64,000 bases of DNA from NIOZ-UU13 sp035528395 (GCA_035528395.1 DATKYR010000079.1:1-64000), one strand, 5' to 3'; positions 17,743 through 27,354 are shown, numbered from the stretch's first letter. Notes: generated from the letters alone by a model not told the origin. Numbers and translations are program-made.

Positions 17743-19980
17743 GTGAAAATCGATGCCGGTTACAACCAATTGCGGTGGGTAGTATTACTGCTCGCGATAG
17801 CGGTAATACTGCCCACCGTGTGTTTGCTTTGGTTTATGAGCCAGGCGGTCAAGAACGAGCGTCTGGCGGTCAGGCAAAAACTGTCTGATGTATACAAGCA
17901 ACGTCTGGAGATAATGAGCAAAAGGATTGATGACCTTTGGTCGGCCCGAATAGGTTTGATTGAACAGGAAGCGGCGGGAAAGCGTCAGCCTGTTGAGATG
18001 TTCAGCCTGCTTGCAGGCCGGAAAGATGGGACTGACAGTTCGAAAAAAATTTGTAATGCGATTATTATTTACGACGGTAACGGAAAACCGGTTTATCCGA
18101 TTGCCGGAGTTGGCGAATACCGGGGTGAACTTTCGGAGGAGTTCAACGAAGCATGGGGTGTTGAATTTACTGAAGAGGATTTTCCCGTAGCGATACAATT
18201 GTATGAACAAATCGTCAAATCCTCCGTCGATGACTATACCAGTTATAGTGCTTTATTGGGCAAGGTCCGTTGCTTGAGAAAAATGGGGGAAATAGAAAAG
18301 GCCGTTGAGCTGTGCAGCGAGATAGCTTATGGAAAAACTCCCGAAAGCATAAGTGCATCTACCGTAGCTCTGATCGCTCGGGCAAGAATCTTGCTTGTAA
18401 GGCTGAAGATTAAAACCAAAGATGGTCTCAGGCGGTCGGATTTGCAAAATCTGATAGGGTTTGCTATCAATTACACTCCCGGCAGCGGCTACGGTTTTTT
18501 GCCCATGCCATCGGAGACAAGGATTTTTCTTCTGCGCAAAGCGCTTGAAATTGTAGAAAAGAGCGAATGGGCCGAAGAACTGAAACCACAGGTTCTAAGG
18601 GCAAGTGAGCTGCTTTCGGCCGAGGAATTAGCCGCTGCTGCTCTTGACAGGTATTATACCGGGGCGGTAGCGGAATCCTGGTCCGAAGATGATGCACTCA
18701 AAGTGATATCATTACTGCGCGCGACGCTGGACACAATTGAAGGAGTTGAATGGAAATTGACAGAACAGCTCACCGAACAAATGAAACGGCAAATATCCAC
18801 GATATTAGATTCGTATCAAACCAGGAAAGTTGGCGATGCTGCGTTTGGCCGGCCTGCATTTGCCATGCTATTTCAGTCCTGGCCCGAAGATAGCTTTCGC
18901 CGCCTGGAGCTTCCGGAAGAGACATTTGGTGTATATCATAGTTCCGGGGACAGGACGTACTTATTATTACAGAAGGCGAAAGATCTCGGTTCTGATTTCG
19001 ATTTATGTGGAGATGACCTTAAAGAGCTTGGCATTTCCTGCAGAATAACGGACAATTTCGGCAAGTTTGCCTACGGTCTGGAAAATCCGGAAAAAGGTGC
19101 CTTTCTCGAAGGTACATTGGGAAAATTCTTCCCGAACTGGAGTGTTGAAATTCATTTTAAGGATATCGATATCTTTGAGACAACAGCAGGCAAACAAATT
19201 ATTGTGTACATGTGGGCGGGCCTGCTGGCTATTGTAGTGATGATTACGGCCGGATTGCTGGCCGCACGGGTAGTCGGAAAACAAATAAAGATTAACAAAC
19301 TGAAAAACGATTTCATTGCCACCGTCTCACACGAATTGAAAACACCACTGGCCTCGATGCGCGTGTTAGTCGACACTCTGTTGGAAGGAAGCTACCGAGA
19401 CCAGCAGCAAGTTACCGACTATCTGCAGCTTGTTTCAAAGGAAAACGAAAGGCTTACCGGACTGATTGATAATTTTCTTACCTTTTCAAGGATGGAGCGC
19501 AACAAGCAGGCATTCATGATGGTCAACACAAGCCCCGCTGCAATTGCCCATGATGCCGCAGAGGCGGTTAAGACCAAATTCAGCAAGGGTAAATGTAAGT
19601 TTGAAATTAATATCCCTGAGGGTCTGCCGGACGTGCTGGCCGATCGGGATGCGATGGTAACGGTGCTTGTAAACCTGCTGGACAATGCGTACAAATATTC
19701 TTATGATGATAAACAGATTGTATTAAGAGCTTTTAGCCATGATAGTTCGGTTTGTTTTTGCGTTTCCGATAATGGTATAGGTATGTCGCGCCGGGCCGTC
19801 AGAAAGATATTTAACAGGTTTTACCAGGCCGACCGCAGTCTCTCGCGACATGCCGAAGGCTGTGGATTAGGTCTTAGTATTGCTAAATTTATAGTAGATG
19901 CCCACAAAGGCACGGTTTCCATTGAAAGTAAACCCGGCGAAGGAAGTACTTTCACCGTGAAATTGCCGGCGGGTAATTAA
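17743..19980 (+). CDS. Sensor histidine kinase without HAMP domain
   Basis: This 745-residue protein starts with GTG, 3 bp after the LamG gene. One membrane helix is near 10-32 and a second near 485-511; the approximately 450 residues between form an extracytoplasmic, partly TPR-like sensor region. Only about 15 residues separate the second helix from the HisKA domain, so there is no HAMP linker. The phosphoacceptor His is about 529 ('VSHELKTPLASM'). The HATPase domain has 'NLLDNAYKY', 'DNGIGM' and 'GCGLGLSIAKF'. It presumably phosphorylates one or both regulators that follow. The gap to the first regulator contains palindromic element F. Confidence 0.9.
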   Translation: MKIDAGYNQLRWVVLLLAIAVILPTVCLLWFMSQAVKNERLAVRQKLSDVYKQRLEIMSKRIDDLWSARIGLIEQEAAGKRQPVEMFSLLAGRKDGTDSSKKICNAIIIYDGNGKPVYPIAGVGEYRGELSEEFNEAWGVEFTEEDFPVAIQLYEQIVKSSVDDYTSYSALLGKVRCLRKMGEIEKAVELCSEIAYGKTPESISASTVALIARARILLVRLKIKTKDGLRRSDLQNLIGFAINYTPGSGYGFLPMPSETRIFLLRKALEIVEKSEWAEELKPQVLRASELLSAEELAAAALDRYYTGAVAESWSEDDALKVISLLRATLDTIEGVEWKLTEQLTEQMKRQISTILDSYQTRKVGDAAFGRPAFAMLFQSWPEDSFRRLELPEETFGVYHSSGDRTYLLLQKAKDLGSDFDLCGDDLKELGISCRITDNFGKFAYGLENPEKGAFLEGTLGKFFPNWSVEIHFKDIDIFETTAGKQIIVYMWAGLLAIVVMITAGLLAARVVGKQIKINKLKNDFIATVSHELKTPLASMRVLVDTLLEGSYRDQQQVTDYLQLVSKENERLTGLIDNFLTFSRMERNKQAFMMVNTSPAAIAHDAAEAVKTKFSKGKCKFEINIPEGLPDVLADRDAMVTVLVNLLDNAYKYSYDDKQIVLRAFSHDSSVCFCVSDNGIGMSRRAVRKIFNRFYQADRSLSRHAEGCGLGLSIAKFIVDAHKGTVSIESKPGEGSTFTVKLPAGN

Positions 19981-20040
19981 TCCCTTTAGAAAGCTTCGCT
20001 TTTAGTCTTTTTAGAAATTGACGATTCGGTTCTAACGGGG
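19981..20040 (+). repeat. Intergenic palindromic element F (TTAGAA/TTCTAAC family)
   Basis: Arms TCCCTTTAGAA (19981-19991) and TTCTAACGGGG (20030-20040) begin directly after the kinase stop codon. An extra TTTTTAGAAA lies inside. The left side shares CCC.TTAGAAA.CTTCGCTTTT with element A. It fills most of the 89-bp gap between kinase and regulator. Confidence 0.6.
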
Positions 20041-20069
20041 TTAAATACAAAACAGAAAAGGATTACTTA

Positions 20070-20774
20070 ATGAGAAGTGTATTGATTATTGAAGATAATC
20101 AGGCTATGCTGCGGGGCCTAAAGGACAATTTCGAGTTAAAGGGCTACCGTGTCAAGACCGCCCCGGATGGAGAACAGGGCCTCAAAGCGGCACTGAGTGA
20201 GAACCCCGACCTGATTATACTCGACATTATGCTGCCCAAAATGAACGGCTATGAAATATGCAGCCAAGTCCGCAAGAAGAACCTCGATATGCCTATAATC
20301 ATGCTCACCGCCAAGGACCAGGAATCAGACGTTATCCTTGGGTTGAATCTGGGCGCGGATGACTACGTAACCAAGCCGTTCAGTATAAAAGAGCTGATGG
20401 CCAGGGCCGAGGCGTTTATGCGGCGCAGAGGTAAGGATGAACCTGATGTTTATGAATTCGGTGATTGCCGGCTCGATATCGTCTCAGGTACACTCACACG
20501 CGACGGTAAAGAAGTCAAGCTTACCCCCGGCGAATCTAAGATGCTGCATCTGTTCCTTAAAAGGGCAGGATGTACACTGACCTGCGATGAAATACGAAAC
20601 ACCGTGTGGGGTTATTCCCGCTTTATTACTTTACGGGACATCGACAATACCGTCACAGCCCTGAGGGACAAAGTCGAACCAGACCCGAAGAATCCAACGT
20701 TTATTCATACTGTAGAAGTAATCGGTTACAAATTTAAACTGCGTGAAGCAAATGGAAACGGTTCTGATAATTGA
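20070..20774 (+). CDS. OmpR-family response regulator, tandem copy 1
   Basis: This 234-residue regulator has a receiver domain with the acidic pair ED (8-9), phosphoacceptor Asp52 ('ILDIMLPKMNG') and the conserved 'TKPFS' Lys. A winged-helix domain follows ('TPGESKMLHLFLKRAG', 'IGYKFKL'). It is about two-thirds identical by eye to the next gene but differs in the DNA-recognition region (RDIDNTVTALRDKVE versus RSIDRFVTTLRNKIE). Where OmpR proteins usually have 'L(T)R(D)E(I/L)', this copy has 'LTCDEI'. It overlaps the second regulator, so they are translated together. Confidence 0.9.
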   Translation: MRSVLIIEDNQAMLRGLKDNFELKGYRVKTAPDGEQGLKAALSENPDLIILDIMLPKMNGYEICSQVRKKNLDMPIIMLTAKDQESDVILGLNLGADDYVTKPFSIKELMARAEAFMRRRGKDEPDVYEFGDCRLDIVSGTLTRDGKEVKLTPGESKMLHLFLKRAGCTLTCDEIRNTVWGYSRFITLRDIDNTVTALRDKVEPDPKNPTFIHTVEVIGYKFKLREANGNGSDN

Positions 20775-21441
20775 AGATGATGCTACGATGCTGCGGGGCC
20801 TGAAGGACAACTTCGAGTTCAAGGGCTATTGCGTATTTACCGCGGCCGATGGTGAGGAAGGACTAAATACGGCCCTTAACAAAAAGCCTGACCTGATTCT
20901 TCTCGATATTATGCTGCCGGAGATAAACGGCTATGAAGTGTGCAGACTAATCCGGAAGGAAAATCTCACCATGCCTATAATAATGCTGACCGCCAAGGGT
21001 GAAGAGTCGGATATAATATTGGGGCTGAATCTCGGAGCGGATGACTATGTTACCAAGCCATTCAGTATAAAAGAACTTCTGGCCCGTGTTGAAGCATTCC
21101 TCAGACGAAGCAGGCAAACCGAACAGGATGTTTACGAGTTTGGAGACTGCCGCCTTGATATTCCCGCCAGAAAACTTACTCGCAAGGGAGATGAAATCAA
21201 ACTCTCACCGAAAGAGTTCAGCCTGTTGGAATATTTTGTCAAGAAGCCGGGCCGGGCACTTACCCGTGATGAGATACTGAATATGGTTTGGGGTTATGAT
21301 AGCTTTATTGGGTCCCGGAGCATCGACCGTTTTGTTACCACACTACGAAACAAAATAGAGCCGGACCCGCATAACCCGATGTTCATTCACACGATACGCG
21401 AGATCGGCTATAAATTCGAGCCTCCTGAACAGAGTGATTAA
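20752..21441 (+). CDS. OmpR-family response regulator, tandem copy 2
   Basis: From the ATG at 20752 the product is 229 residues and aligns end to end with copy 1 (METVLIIEDD versus MRSVLIIEDN). A GTG at 20743 could add three residues. It has receiver Asp52 ('LLDIMLPEINGYEVC'), 'TKPFS', and a winged helix with the canonical 'LTRDEILNMVWGYDSF'. It overlaps the end of copy 1 by 23 bp. The pair arose by tandem duplication. The more typical DNA-binding half suggests that this copy keeps the ancestral target. Confidence 0.9.
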   Translation: METVLIIEDDATMLRGLKDNFEFKGYCVFTAADGEEGLNTALNKKPDLILLDIMLPEINGYEVCRLIRKENLTMPIIMLTAKGEESDIILGLNLGADDYVTKPFSIKELLARVEAFLRRSRQTEQDVYEFGDCRLDIPARKLTRKGDEIKLSPKEFSLLEYFVKKPGRALTRDEILNMVWGYDSFIGSRSIDRFVTTLRNKIEPDPHNPMFIHTIREIGYKFEPPEQSD

Positions 21442-21451
21442 GTTAAGAATG

Positions 21452-21522
21452 GTGGGGCAAGCCCCACGCTACTTCGGATCCCCGTTTTCACGGGGATAAG
21501 TTTACCCCTGTGAAAGCGGGGA
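21452..21522. repeat. Twin hairpins after the regulator operon
   Basis: GTGGGGC and GCCCCAC pair perfectly over a 2-base loop (21452-21467), 10 bp after the stop. A longer hairpin follows (21479-21522): TCCCCGTTTTCACGGGGA against ACCCCTGTGAAAGCGGGGA. The motif GGAT.CC.GTTTTCAC.GG also occurs at 57830-57855, so it is a dispersed palindrome. It may end transcription, but no T-tract follows. The rest of the gap to 21703 shows only simple repeats such as AATTCATAATTCATAAT. Confidence 0.5.
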
Positions 21523-21703
21523 CATTTCGAATTTACCCGGATGTTACCATCCCCAAGCTCTCGACAAGCTCGGCCGGGGCGCTGCGCTTGAGGCTGCCAC
21601 CCTCCGTTCTGAATAGTAGGTAAACGTCCCTAATAATTCATAATTCATAATAGTTCTAATAATTCGATAAAATCAACTTATTAATGGCATCCTCCTTTGA
21701 ACA

Positions 21704-23494
21704 TTATCTGATAGGGCAAACAAGAGGCGGCGTATCAGCTGGTTCGAGGCCAAGGTCCTCGGGGAACGCAGGCGGCGGACTGATTAAATTGCAGATCGCA
21801 TTCATCATCGTCTCGCCTCTGGTATACTTGGTGAGCGCTTTGCTTAAGAGGAATAAGGATTCATTACCAACAGCCAAACGAGCCTTCGTGCTATAGTTAT
21901 GGCCCTTGTAGATTTCGTCGGTCGCCTTAAAGAACAGATCCTTCAAGGCCAGGTAGGAGGCCAGGGTCTCGAAATTGAGTTTCAGTTTTCGCATGGCAGT
22001 ATCGGCCCTCGATGTTGCAGCTCCAGCAGAATCTCTGGCGCCACTTACAACAGCCGCTGGGCTGTCCTTTAGCCGGACCGAGTAAAACGAGTACCATGTG
22101 TCCAGATTGTGATGTGCTCCTCCGGAAGTAACTTCTCTGCCCGCAGTACCACAGCAGGACATATAGAGGCCCCGGCTGGGCTTGACAAGATGCACACTGG
22201 TGTTACGCGTGTGACCGATGCCCCGAAATTTGCCCGTAGGGTCATACCATCGATACAGCATCTTCGCAAATTCCATATCAACATCCCCAAGATACCTGGT
22301 AAAGAAATACCACTCCATTATGATGCGAGTATCCATTTTGAATGGATCAAGGCCGGGTATCAACTTAAGGTTCTGGGGTATGATAAATGTGTTAGCAGCG
22401 GCGATCCAATCGGTCTCTCCAAAGTCGCCAGCTTTTCTGTAAGTGTTCAGAGCGCCGGTTAATTCAAATATATAACCGGTCTTGCCGCCGTTTGCATCCG
22501 GCCCAGCCACTATCCAGTTATGGACTCTACCACCGGTGAATTTCCATTTGTCTATTATCACGTCTTTAGCCTTATCCACATCGTCGTAAAACTGAATCAG
22601 ATGTCTCAATCCGAATACGGGCACCAAGCCGTAGTCTTTATCGATATCGCGCGGATGCTGGAGCATACCACCGCTGTTCCACAGGCCCCGGCTGTTCATT
22701 CCGGGGTGCCGATAAACCTCGCCAAAATAGGTGGAGCTGCATACAAAGGGATAACCCTTATCAGGGAAGGCGATGTAGTTAAATTGGCTCTGCAGACCAC
22801 CATCAAAAGAATTGCCGCAGATCATTTCGCCGTCTTTGGTTGCTCGCCCCCAGGCTGCCCAGCGGCTGCATCCCTCTATCGTTTCAGAGGCTGGCTTTGC
22901 TTTTACAGAGGGTGACTTCAGAAGTTCGCGCCGAGGACCTGGCGTATAGCCTTCTGGAGGTTCGTACCCATATTTTTCTGGTGGAAGACCACTGATAGGT
23001 GATGGGTATTTGGCTGTAGGACTCTTACCGAACATTACCCAAGGTCCAACGTTGATGACCAAGATATCAAGATAGCAAGTGGGATAACCGGCGTCGGTAC
23101 ATCCCTGGGCCATGCCAATCATGTCCTCTATGATCTCGGGTGTGAATTTCTCGATGTAGTACTGAAATCCTTTCAGATGTCTGATAACTTCGTCGTAGTC
23201 CCAGTCACACCGGTTCATTACAAAGAGCCATCGCTTATTTTTACTGACCTGAATTTCACTTGCCGTCTGATACCCCAATTGATAACCCATCTGACGATTG
23301 GTGCCTTTGACAAAATAGATCGGTATGATTCTTGGCGGCAGATTGGGCTGCTGTTCGTACAGGGACTGCTCTTTGTAAACGTCCTTGGTTGCAGGTTCTG
23401 CTAATGCCAGAGGCGTAAAACCGGCTGATATGAAAGTAAGCAACATAGCCAGAACCAAAATACCTGTGCCATACTGCGACCGCCACTCATTCAT
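21704..23494 (-). CDS. Exported C45-type peptidase/acyltransferase (Ntn hydrolase)
   Basis: This 596-residue protein has a signal peptide (hydrophobic residues 12-32) and a strong AAAGGAG before the ATG. The middle matches the C45/acyl-CoA:6-aminopenicillanate acyltransferase-like Ntn-hydrolase family: an N-terminal helical part ('MGYQLGYQTASEI'), then 'EGCSRWAAWGRATKDGEMICGNSFD' with Cys209 as probable nucleophile, then 'GLWNSGGML'. Other members hydrolyse or transfer acyl groups on amides; some mature by self-cleavage before the Cys. The substrate here is unknown. It lies 410 bp downstream of hisA and is probably transcribed separately. Confidence 0.8.
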   Translation of the reverse strand: MNEWRSQYGTGILVLAMLLTFISAGFTPLALAEPATKDVYKEQSLYEQQPNLPPRIIPIYFVKGTNRQMGYQLGYQTASEIQVSKNKRWLFVMNRCDWDYDEVIRHLKGFQYYIEKFTPEIIEDMIGMAQGCTDAGYPTCYLDILVINVGPWVMFGKSPTAKYPSPISGLPPEKYGYEPPEGYTPGPRRELLKSPSVKAKPASETIEGCSRWAAWGRATKDGEMICGNSFDGGLQSQFNYIAFPDKGYPFVCSSTYFGEVYRHPGMNSRGLWNSGGMLQHPRDIDKDYGLVPVFGLRHLIQFYDDVDKAKDVIIDKWKFTGGRVHNWIVAGPDANGGKTGYIFELTGALNTYRKAGDFGETDWIAAANTFIIPQNLKLIPGLDPFKMDTRIIMEWYFFTRYLGDVDMEFAKMLYRWYDPTGKFRGIGHTRNTSVHLVKPSRGLYMSCCGTAGREVTSGGAHHNLDTWYSFYSVRLKDSPAAVVSGARDSAGAATSRADTAMRKLKLNFETLASYLALKDLFFKATDEIYKGHNYSTKARLAVGNESLFLLSKALTKYTRGETMMNAICNLISPPPAFPEDLGLEPADTPPLVCPIR

Positions 23495-23904
23495 TTTTTT
23501 TCTCCTTTTTCTAAAATATAGTAACCGTTCACGGGTATTTTGACAGTATCAGGCAACACACCCAACATTAAATACCCAATCTTGGGAAAAATAGGGACGT
23601 ATACCAATTTCGTGTATTCAGTTCTTTATCTTGTGTTCCTATACGGCTTTGGCGTTCCTTTTTTTCTTCTGATAACTCCAATAATTCCCCTAATCGAGAC
23701 CCAGACAGCATATAACTTTGTTGACCAAATCAAAGAACGCCCACACCGTTAATGAATTGTATCTTTGGAGTGAGCAATTGCGAGAGAAATTTTGCCAAAA
23801 GCTCAGTTTCTCGCTCCTCGTGACCCGTTGCTCCTGGCTCCGACGAAGGCGAACGTGACTTGTGAGATAATGAACTCCGGCCAAAATCCGGAGATGAGTA
23901 TTTC
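23495..23904. other. Gene-free gap upstream of the C45-type gene
   Basis: No convincing gene. A 70-residue open frame on the plus strand (23540-23752) has no ribosome-binding site and low-complexity hydrophobic content. An A/T-rich TATATT (about 23514-23519, minus strand) could be a -10 box for the C45-type gene, but no good -35 was found. Confidence 0.3.
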
Positions 23905-24621
23905 TTATGTTTTTGTTGTGTTTATTGCATCGGAAAGTTTGAGTGTGCCTTCGTATAAGCTTCGGCCGATTATTACCGCTTCGGGGCTGAATTCAGCCAG
24001 CTTCTTGATGTCTTCTATAGTATTTACTCCGCCGGAAGCTACGACAGGGACATCTACCGCCTCGACAAGTGCTTTTATTCTCTCGAAGTTAGGCCCTGTC
24101 ATCATACCGTCTTTGCTGATGTCGGTGTATATTATCGCCGCCAAAGGTAACCGGGCGGCTTCGCCGGCAAACTCCAATAAATTATGGGGGCTGTCCTGCG
24201 TCCAGCCGTGAGTAGCGACCTTTGAACCTCGGGCATCGAGGCCGAGTACAATTTTACCGCTGAACTTCTCCGCCATTTCGCTGAACCATTCAAAGTCGCT
24301 TACGGCTTTGGTGCCGATTATTACCCTTTCGAGGCCTATATCGAGCAGTTGTTTTATGGCTTCTTCGTCGCGAAGTCCGCCGCCGACTTCGATTTTGAAC
24401 AGTCCAAGATTTGCTATCGCTGATATGGAATCGGTATTGACCGGCCTGCCGAGTTTGGCCCCATCCAAATCTACAATGTGCAGCCATTTTGCACCGGCTG
24501 AGCTGAATTTTCGGGCCTGTTTTACAGGGTCGTCCTCGTAGTTTATCTGGCGGTCATACCGGCCCTGGATAAGTCTGACACATTTTCCATCGCGCAGGTC
24601 AATTGCCGGTATTATGTACAT
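23905..24621 (-). CDS. hisA: Phosphoribosylformimino-5-aminoimidazole carboxamide ribotide isomerase
   Basis: This 238-residue protein is full length for HisA. It isomerises ProFAR to PRFAR in histidine biosynthesis. The N-terminal 'IPAIDLRDGKCVRLIQG' carries the catalytic Asp8, and 'VLGLDARGSKVATHGW' carries the second catalytic Asp. Half-barrel phosphate-binding motifs are present ('EVGGGLRDEE' and 'VVASGGVNTIEDI'). No other his gene is adjacent. It is followed 410 bp later by the C45-type gene and preceded 58 bp upstream by the PNPOx-like gene on the same strand. Confidence 0.95.
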   Translation of the reverse strand: MYIIPAIDLRDGKCVRLIQGRYDRQINYEDDPVKQARKFSSAGAKWLHIVDLDGAKLGRPVNTDSISAIANLGLFKIEVGGGLRDEEAIKQLLDIGLERVIIGTKAVSDFEWFSEMAEKFSGKIVLGLDARGSKVATHGWTQDSPHNLLEFAGEAARLPLAAIIYTDISKDGMMTGPNFERIKALVEAVDVPVVASGGVNTIEDIKKLAEFSPEAVIIGRSLYEGTLKLSDAINTTKT

Positions 24622-24679
24622 TTCAAGTCCTTAAAAAACTCTGATAAGAATTCACGATTTAAATAAAGATAAAGTATTT

Positions 24680-25063
24680 TCACTTTGGCTTATCACCAAC
24701 GAGCGGCCGAATCTTATCTACAGTAAGATACACCAGATGCTTAGGTGTTTCGTCGGAACTATGGGTTTTCGAATGCTGCTGTTTTATCTCTTTTATGCGT
24801 TGGGGGTCTTTCTCTTCGCCGGTTTTGGTCAGATATAGCCTCGTACCGGCGTAACCTTCGCCCTCTTCTACGAACAAATAAGCGGCTTTGGGATTAGATT
24901 GTACGTTTGCGTAGCTCAGACGTTCCAACATGCTGAACGCGATGGTTTTCTCATCGATAATATACGGCCGGGAATAAATGGCGATATCGACATTGCCGTC
25001 CGAATCGCTCGTAGCTAAAACCCCTATACCTTTAACGTTTTCAAAATAATCGGGCAGATTCAT
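24680..25063 (-). CDS. PNPOx-like flavin-binding protein
   Basis: This 127-residue protein is a small split-barrel of the pyridoxamine 5'-phosphate oxidase-like superfamily: 'GIGVLATSDSDGNVDIAIYSRPYIID' and 'SYANVQSNPKAAYLFVEEG'. Members bind FMN, F420 or haem; which one applies cannot be seen here. Its ATG overlaps the stop of the TIGR01777 epimerase by 4 bp (ATGA), so the two are co-translated. Confidence 0.8.
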   Translation of the reverse strand: MNLPDYFENVKGIGVLATSDSDGNVDIAIYSRPYIIDEKTIAFSMLERLSYANVQSNPKAAYLFVEEGEGYAGTRLYLTKTGEEKDPQRIKEIKQQHSKTHSSDETPKHLVYLTVDKIRPLVGDKPK

Positions 25064-25986
25064 GATTTTCTCCTTTGAGCTTTAATGGCCTTTAAGGCCT
25101 TTTTAACATCGGTATACTTGAACTCAAAGCCTGCTTCCATCAATCGTTTCGGCAAGACCCTTTGTCCGGATAAGAGTACCTCATTAGCCATTTCACCTAA
25201 AGCCATCCGTAAAATAAAACCGGGAAAAAACAACCAGGATGGTCGTCTCAAAATCCACCCCAGTTTTCTACAGAATTTTTTCATTGTCACCGGCTGCGGT
25301 GAGGTCAGGTTGAAAACGCCTTTAAGATTTTCATTTTCCATCAGAAATTTTATTGCTGCGACTTCGTCTTCAAGAGTAATCCACGAAAACCATTGTCTGC
25401 CGCTGCCGGGGTGTCCGCCGAGAAAAAAACGAAACGGCTGCATTATCCCTGGAAGGGCCCCACCGTCATTACCCAGCACCACCCCTGTGCGGATGATAAC
25501 ACATCTAACACCTGCCGCTTCGATTTGGCTTGCTATTATTTCGGATTTACTGCATACATCAGCCAGAAATCCCTTACCCGCAGGCGAAGTCTCATCCAAT
25601 CCTTTGTTACCACAAGAGCCATAATAACCGATAGCTGAAGCCTGAATTACGACAGTTGGCTTTTTGTCCATCTGCTTTATCGCTTCGAGTACTGCTCTGG
25701 AACTATCCAGCCTGCTGTGCAGTATGCCGGCCTTTTTCAATTTGTTCCATCGGCCGGAGGCTACGTTTTCGCCGGCCAGATTGATGATAGCAAAAGCCCC
25801 CTCTGCATGTTGAATCCAGCTTCCGGTCGTTCTTCCATCCCATTCGACAACTTTAGCCCAGTCGCCCACCGATTTGGCGGCTCTGTTTGAGTCACGCGAC
25901 AATGCAATTACTTCATAATCTTTATGAAGCTCTTTGCATAATGCCCTGCCTATAAAGCCGGTCGCACCTGCTATTACTACTCTCAT
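25060..25986 (-). CDS. TIGR01777-family NAD-dependent epimerase (SDR39U1/YfcH-like)
   Basis: This 308-residue extended-SDR protein has the Rossmann motif 'GATGFIGRALCKEL' at its start, 'NLAGENVASGRW', and the family signature 'ASAIGYYGSCGNKGLDE' with the active-site Tyr. The C-terminal DUF1731-like tail reads 'ANEVLLSGQRVLPKRLMEAGFEFKY'. Its substrate is unknown across the family. It lies 9 bp downstream of the photolyase, so photolyase, epimerase and PNPOx-like protein probably form one operon. Confidence 0.9.
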   Translation of the reverse strand: MRVVIAGATGFIGRALCKELHKDYEVIALSRDSNRAAKSVGDWAKVVEWDGRTTGSWIQHAEGAFAIINLAGENVASGRWNKLKKAGILHSRLDSSRAVLEAIKQMDKKPTVVIQASAIGYYGSCGNKGLDETSPAGKGFLADVCSKSEIIASQIEAAGVRCVIIRTGVVLGNDGGALPGIMQPFRFFLGGHPGSGRQWFSWITLEDEVAAIKFLMENENLKGVFNLTSPQPVTMKKFCRKLGWILRRPSWLFFPGFILRMALGEMANEVLLSGQRVLPKRLMEAGFEFKYTDVKKALKAIKAQRRKS

Positions 25987-25995
25987 AGCACACCT

Positions 25996-27354
25996 TTATA
26001 ATTTTTTCTCAAGAGACTGGATTTTCTTGACATAAGCATCGGCATCGAATTTTCTTCTCAATCCTGCAGAATTCATATAGCGAATTTTACCAAAAACAGG
26101 TCTTTCAGCCCAGGCTCTGTCGTGTTTTCCAAAACACCAGGCCACACCGGCAAAGGCATTCGGGTCTCTGCCGTCGAGTTCGTATTTATTGTTAAGGTAC
26201 AGCGCTATTTTGAATCCGGTCTGTGGGTTCCTGGTCCATTCGAGAATCTTTTTGCCCCAGTACATTCTCATATAGCCGTGCATTTTGCCTGTGATGACCA
26301 TTTCTTTTTGTGCGGCGTTCCAGTATGGGTCGTGGGTTTCGGCCGCTTCGAACTGCTCAACTGAATACGTATACTGCCTTTTATCTCGACGGTGGAAATT
26401 CAGGGTCCTTTCGGCCCACGGCGGCAGAGATGCAAATTTATCGTATTGGTTATTATAGAATACAAAATTATGACTGAGCTCTCTGCGAACGATAAGCTCT
26501 TCCAGATAAGCATTTTTGCCGGGGCTGGAAGTTTCAAGGACTTTCAGTGCAATATATAACGTTGAAATCTGTCCGAAATGCAGATAGGGACTCATGTTCG
26601 AAACACAATCTGCATTTGGGTCGTTGCGGAGACTGGCGAAATTATCAAGCTTATTTCGCAAAAAGACACTAAGATGGCGTTTGGCCTGCGTGGTGCCGCC
26701 ATGGAAACTATTGACTTTTCCGACACTCCGGTCAATGTTGAGTTTTGAGACGGCTTTGTCGATATCATCGATATCGAATGTGGTAAACTTCAAGTCGAGT
26801 GAATCCAGTTTTGGTTTTTTGTGTTGAAGCGGTGCGAGAAAGTAATCGAGCTTCTTTGTAATCCTCGGTCGAAAGGTGCCTGCTGAGAAATTCTCTTTCG
26901 ATGAGGCTTCTTCGACCGGAACAATCAAATTTGTTTCAACTTCATACAAGGGACAATCGATTTTTTTTGCTGCGTTGTTTCGCCATTTTCTTTGGATACG
27001 TAACTGGCCGGCATCGACAACAACCAAGGCGGCATCTTTTGCTAATTTTATTGTGCTTAAATCAGGAGATTCGTGCCGGACTACCATTTGGATTCCTTTT
27101 GACCTAAGGTCTTTTTTGACCTCCCTGAGTCCCTCTAACATAAAGTAGTAATGGCACAGATTCGCCTGCGGCCAATTGTCGGTTATGCCGAATGATACAA
27201 GAACCGGTATTTTTAGTTCGTTAGCTCTGCGGATTGAGTACTCGAGTGCGTGGTTATACTCGGTTCGCTGGGCGGCCTGCATCCAGTACATTACGTATTT
27301 CCCATCACGCAGGGATTTATTGTTAAGGGGCTTTATTCTTTCCGGCTGAATCAT
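25996..27354 (-). CDS. Class II CPD photolyase
   Basis: This 452-residue protein splits cyclobutane pyrimidine dimers using light and FAD. The N-terminal Rossmann half ('YVMYWMQAAQRTEYNHALEYS') would hold the antenna. The C-terminal half has the class II FAD-domain motifs: 'GKMHGYMRMYWGKKILEWT', 'LNNKYELDGRDPNAFAGVAWCFGKHDRAW' and 'FGKIRYMN'. Length and motif order are normal for class II. A photolyase implies at least occasional exposure to light. It is first in the minus-strand operon with the epimerase and PNPOx-like genes. Confidence 0.93.
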   Translation of the reverse strand: MIQPERIKPLNNKSLRDGKYVMYWMQAAQRTEYNHALEYSIRRANELKIPVLVSFGITDNWPQANLCHYYFMLEGLREVKKDLRSKGIQMVVRHESPDLSTIKLAKDAALVVVDAGQLRIQRKWRNNAAKKIDCPLYEVETNLIVPVEEASSKENFSAGTFRPRITKKLDYFLAPLQHKKPKLDSLDLKFTTFDIDDIDKAVSKLNIDRSVGKVNSFHGGTTQAKRHLSVFLRNKLDNFASLRNDPNADCVSNMSPYLHFGQISTLYIALKVLETSSPGKNAYLEELIVRRELSHNFVFYNNQYDKFASLPPWAERTLNFHRRDKRQYTYSVEQFEAAETHDPYWNAAQKEMVITGKMHGYMRMYWGKKILEWTRNPQTGFKIALYLNNKYELDGRDPNAFAGVAWCFGKHDRAWAERPVFGKIRYMNSAGLRRKFDADAYVKKIQSLEKKL

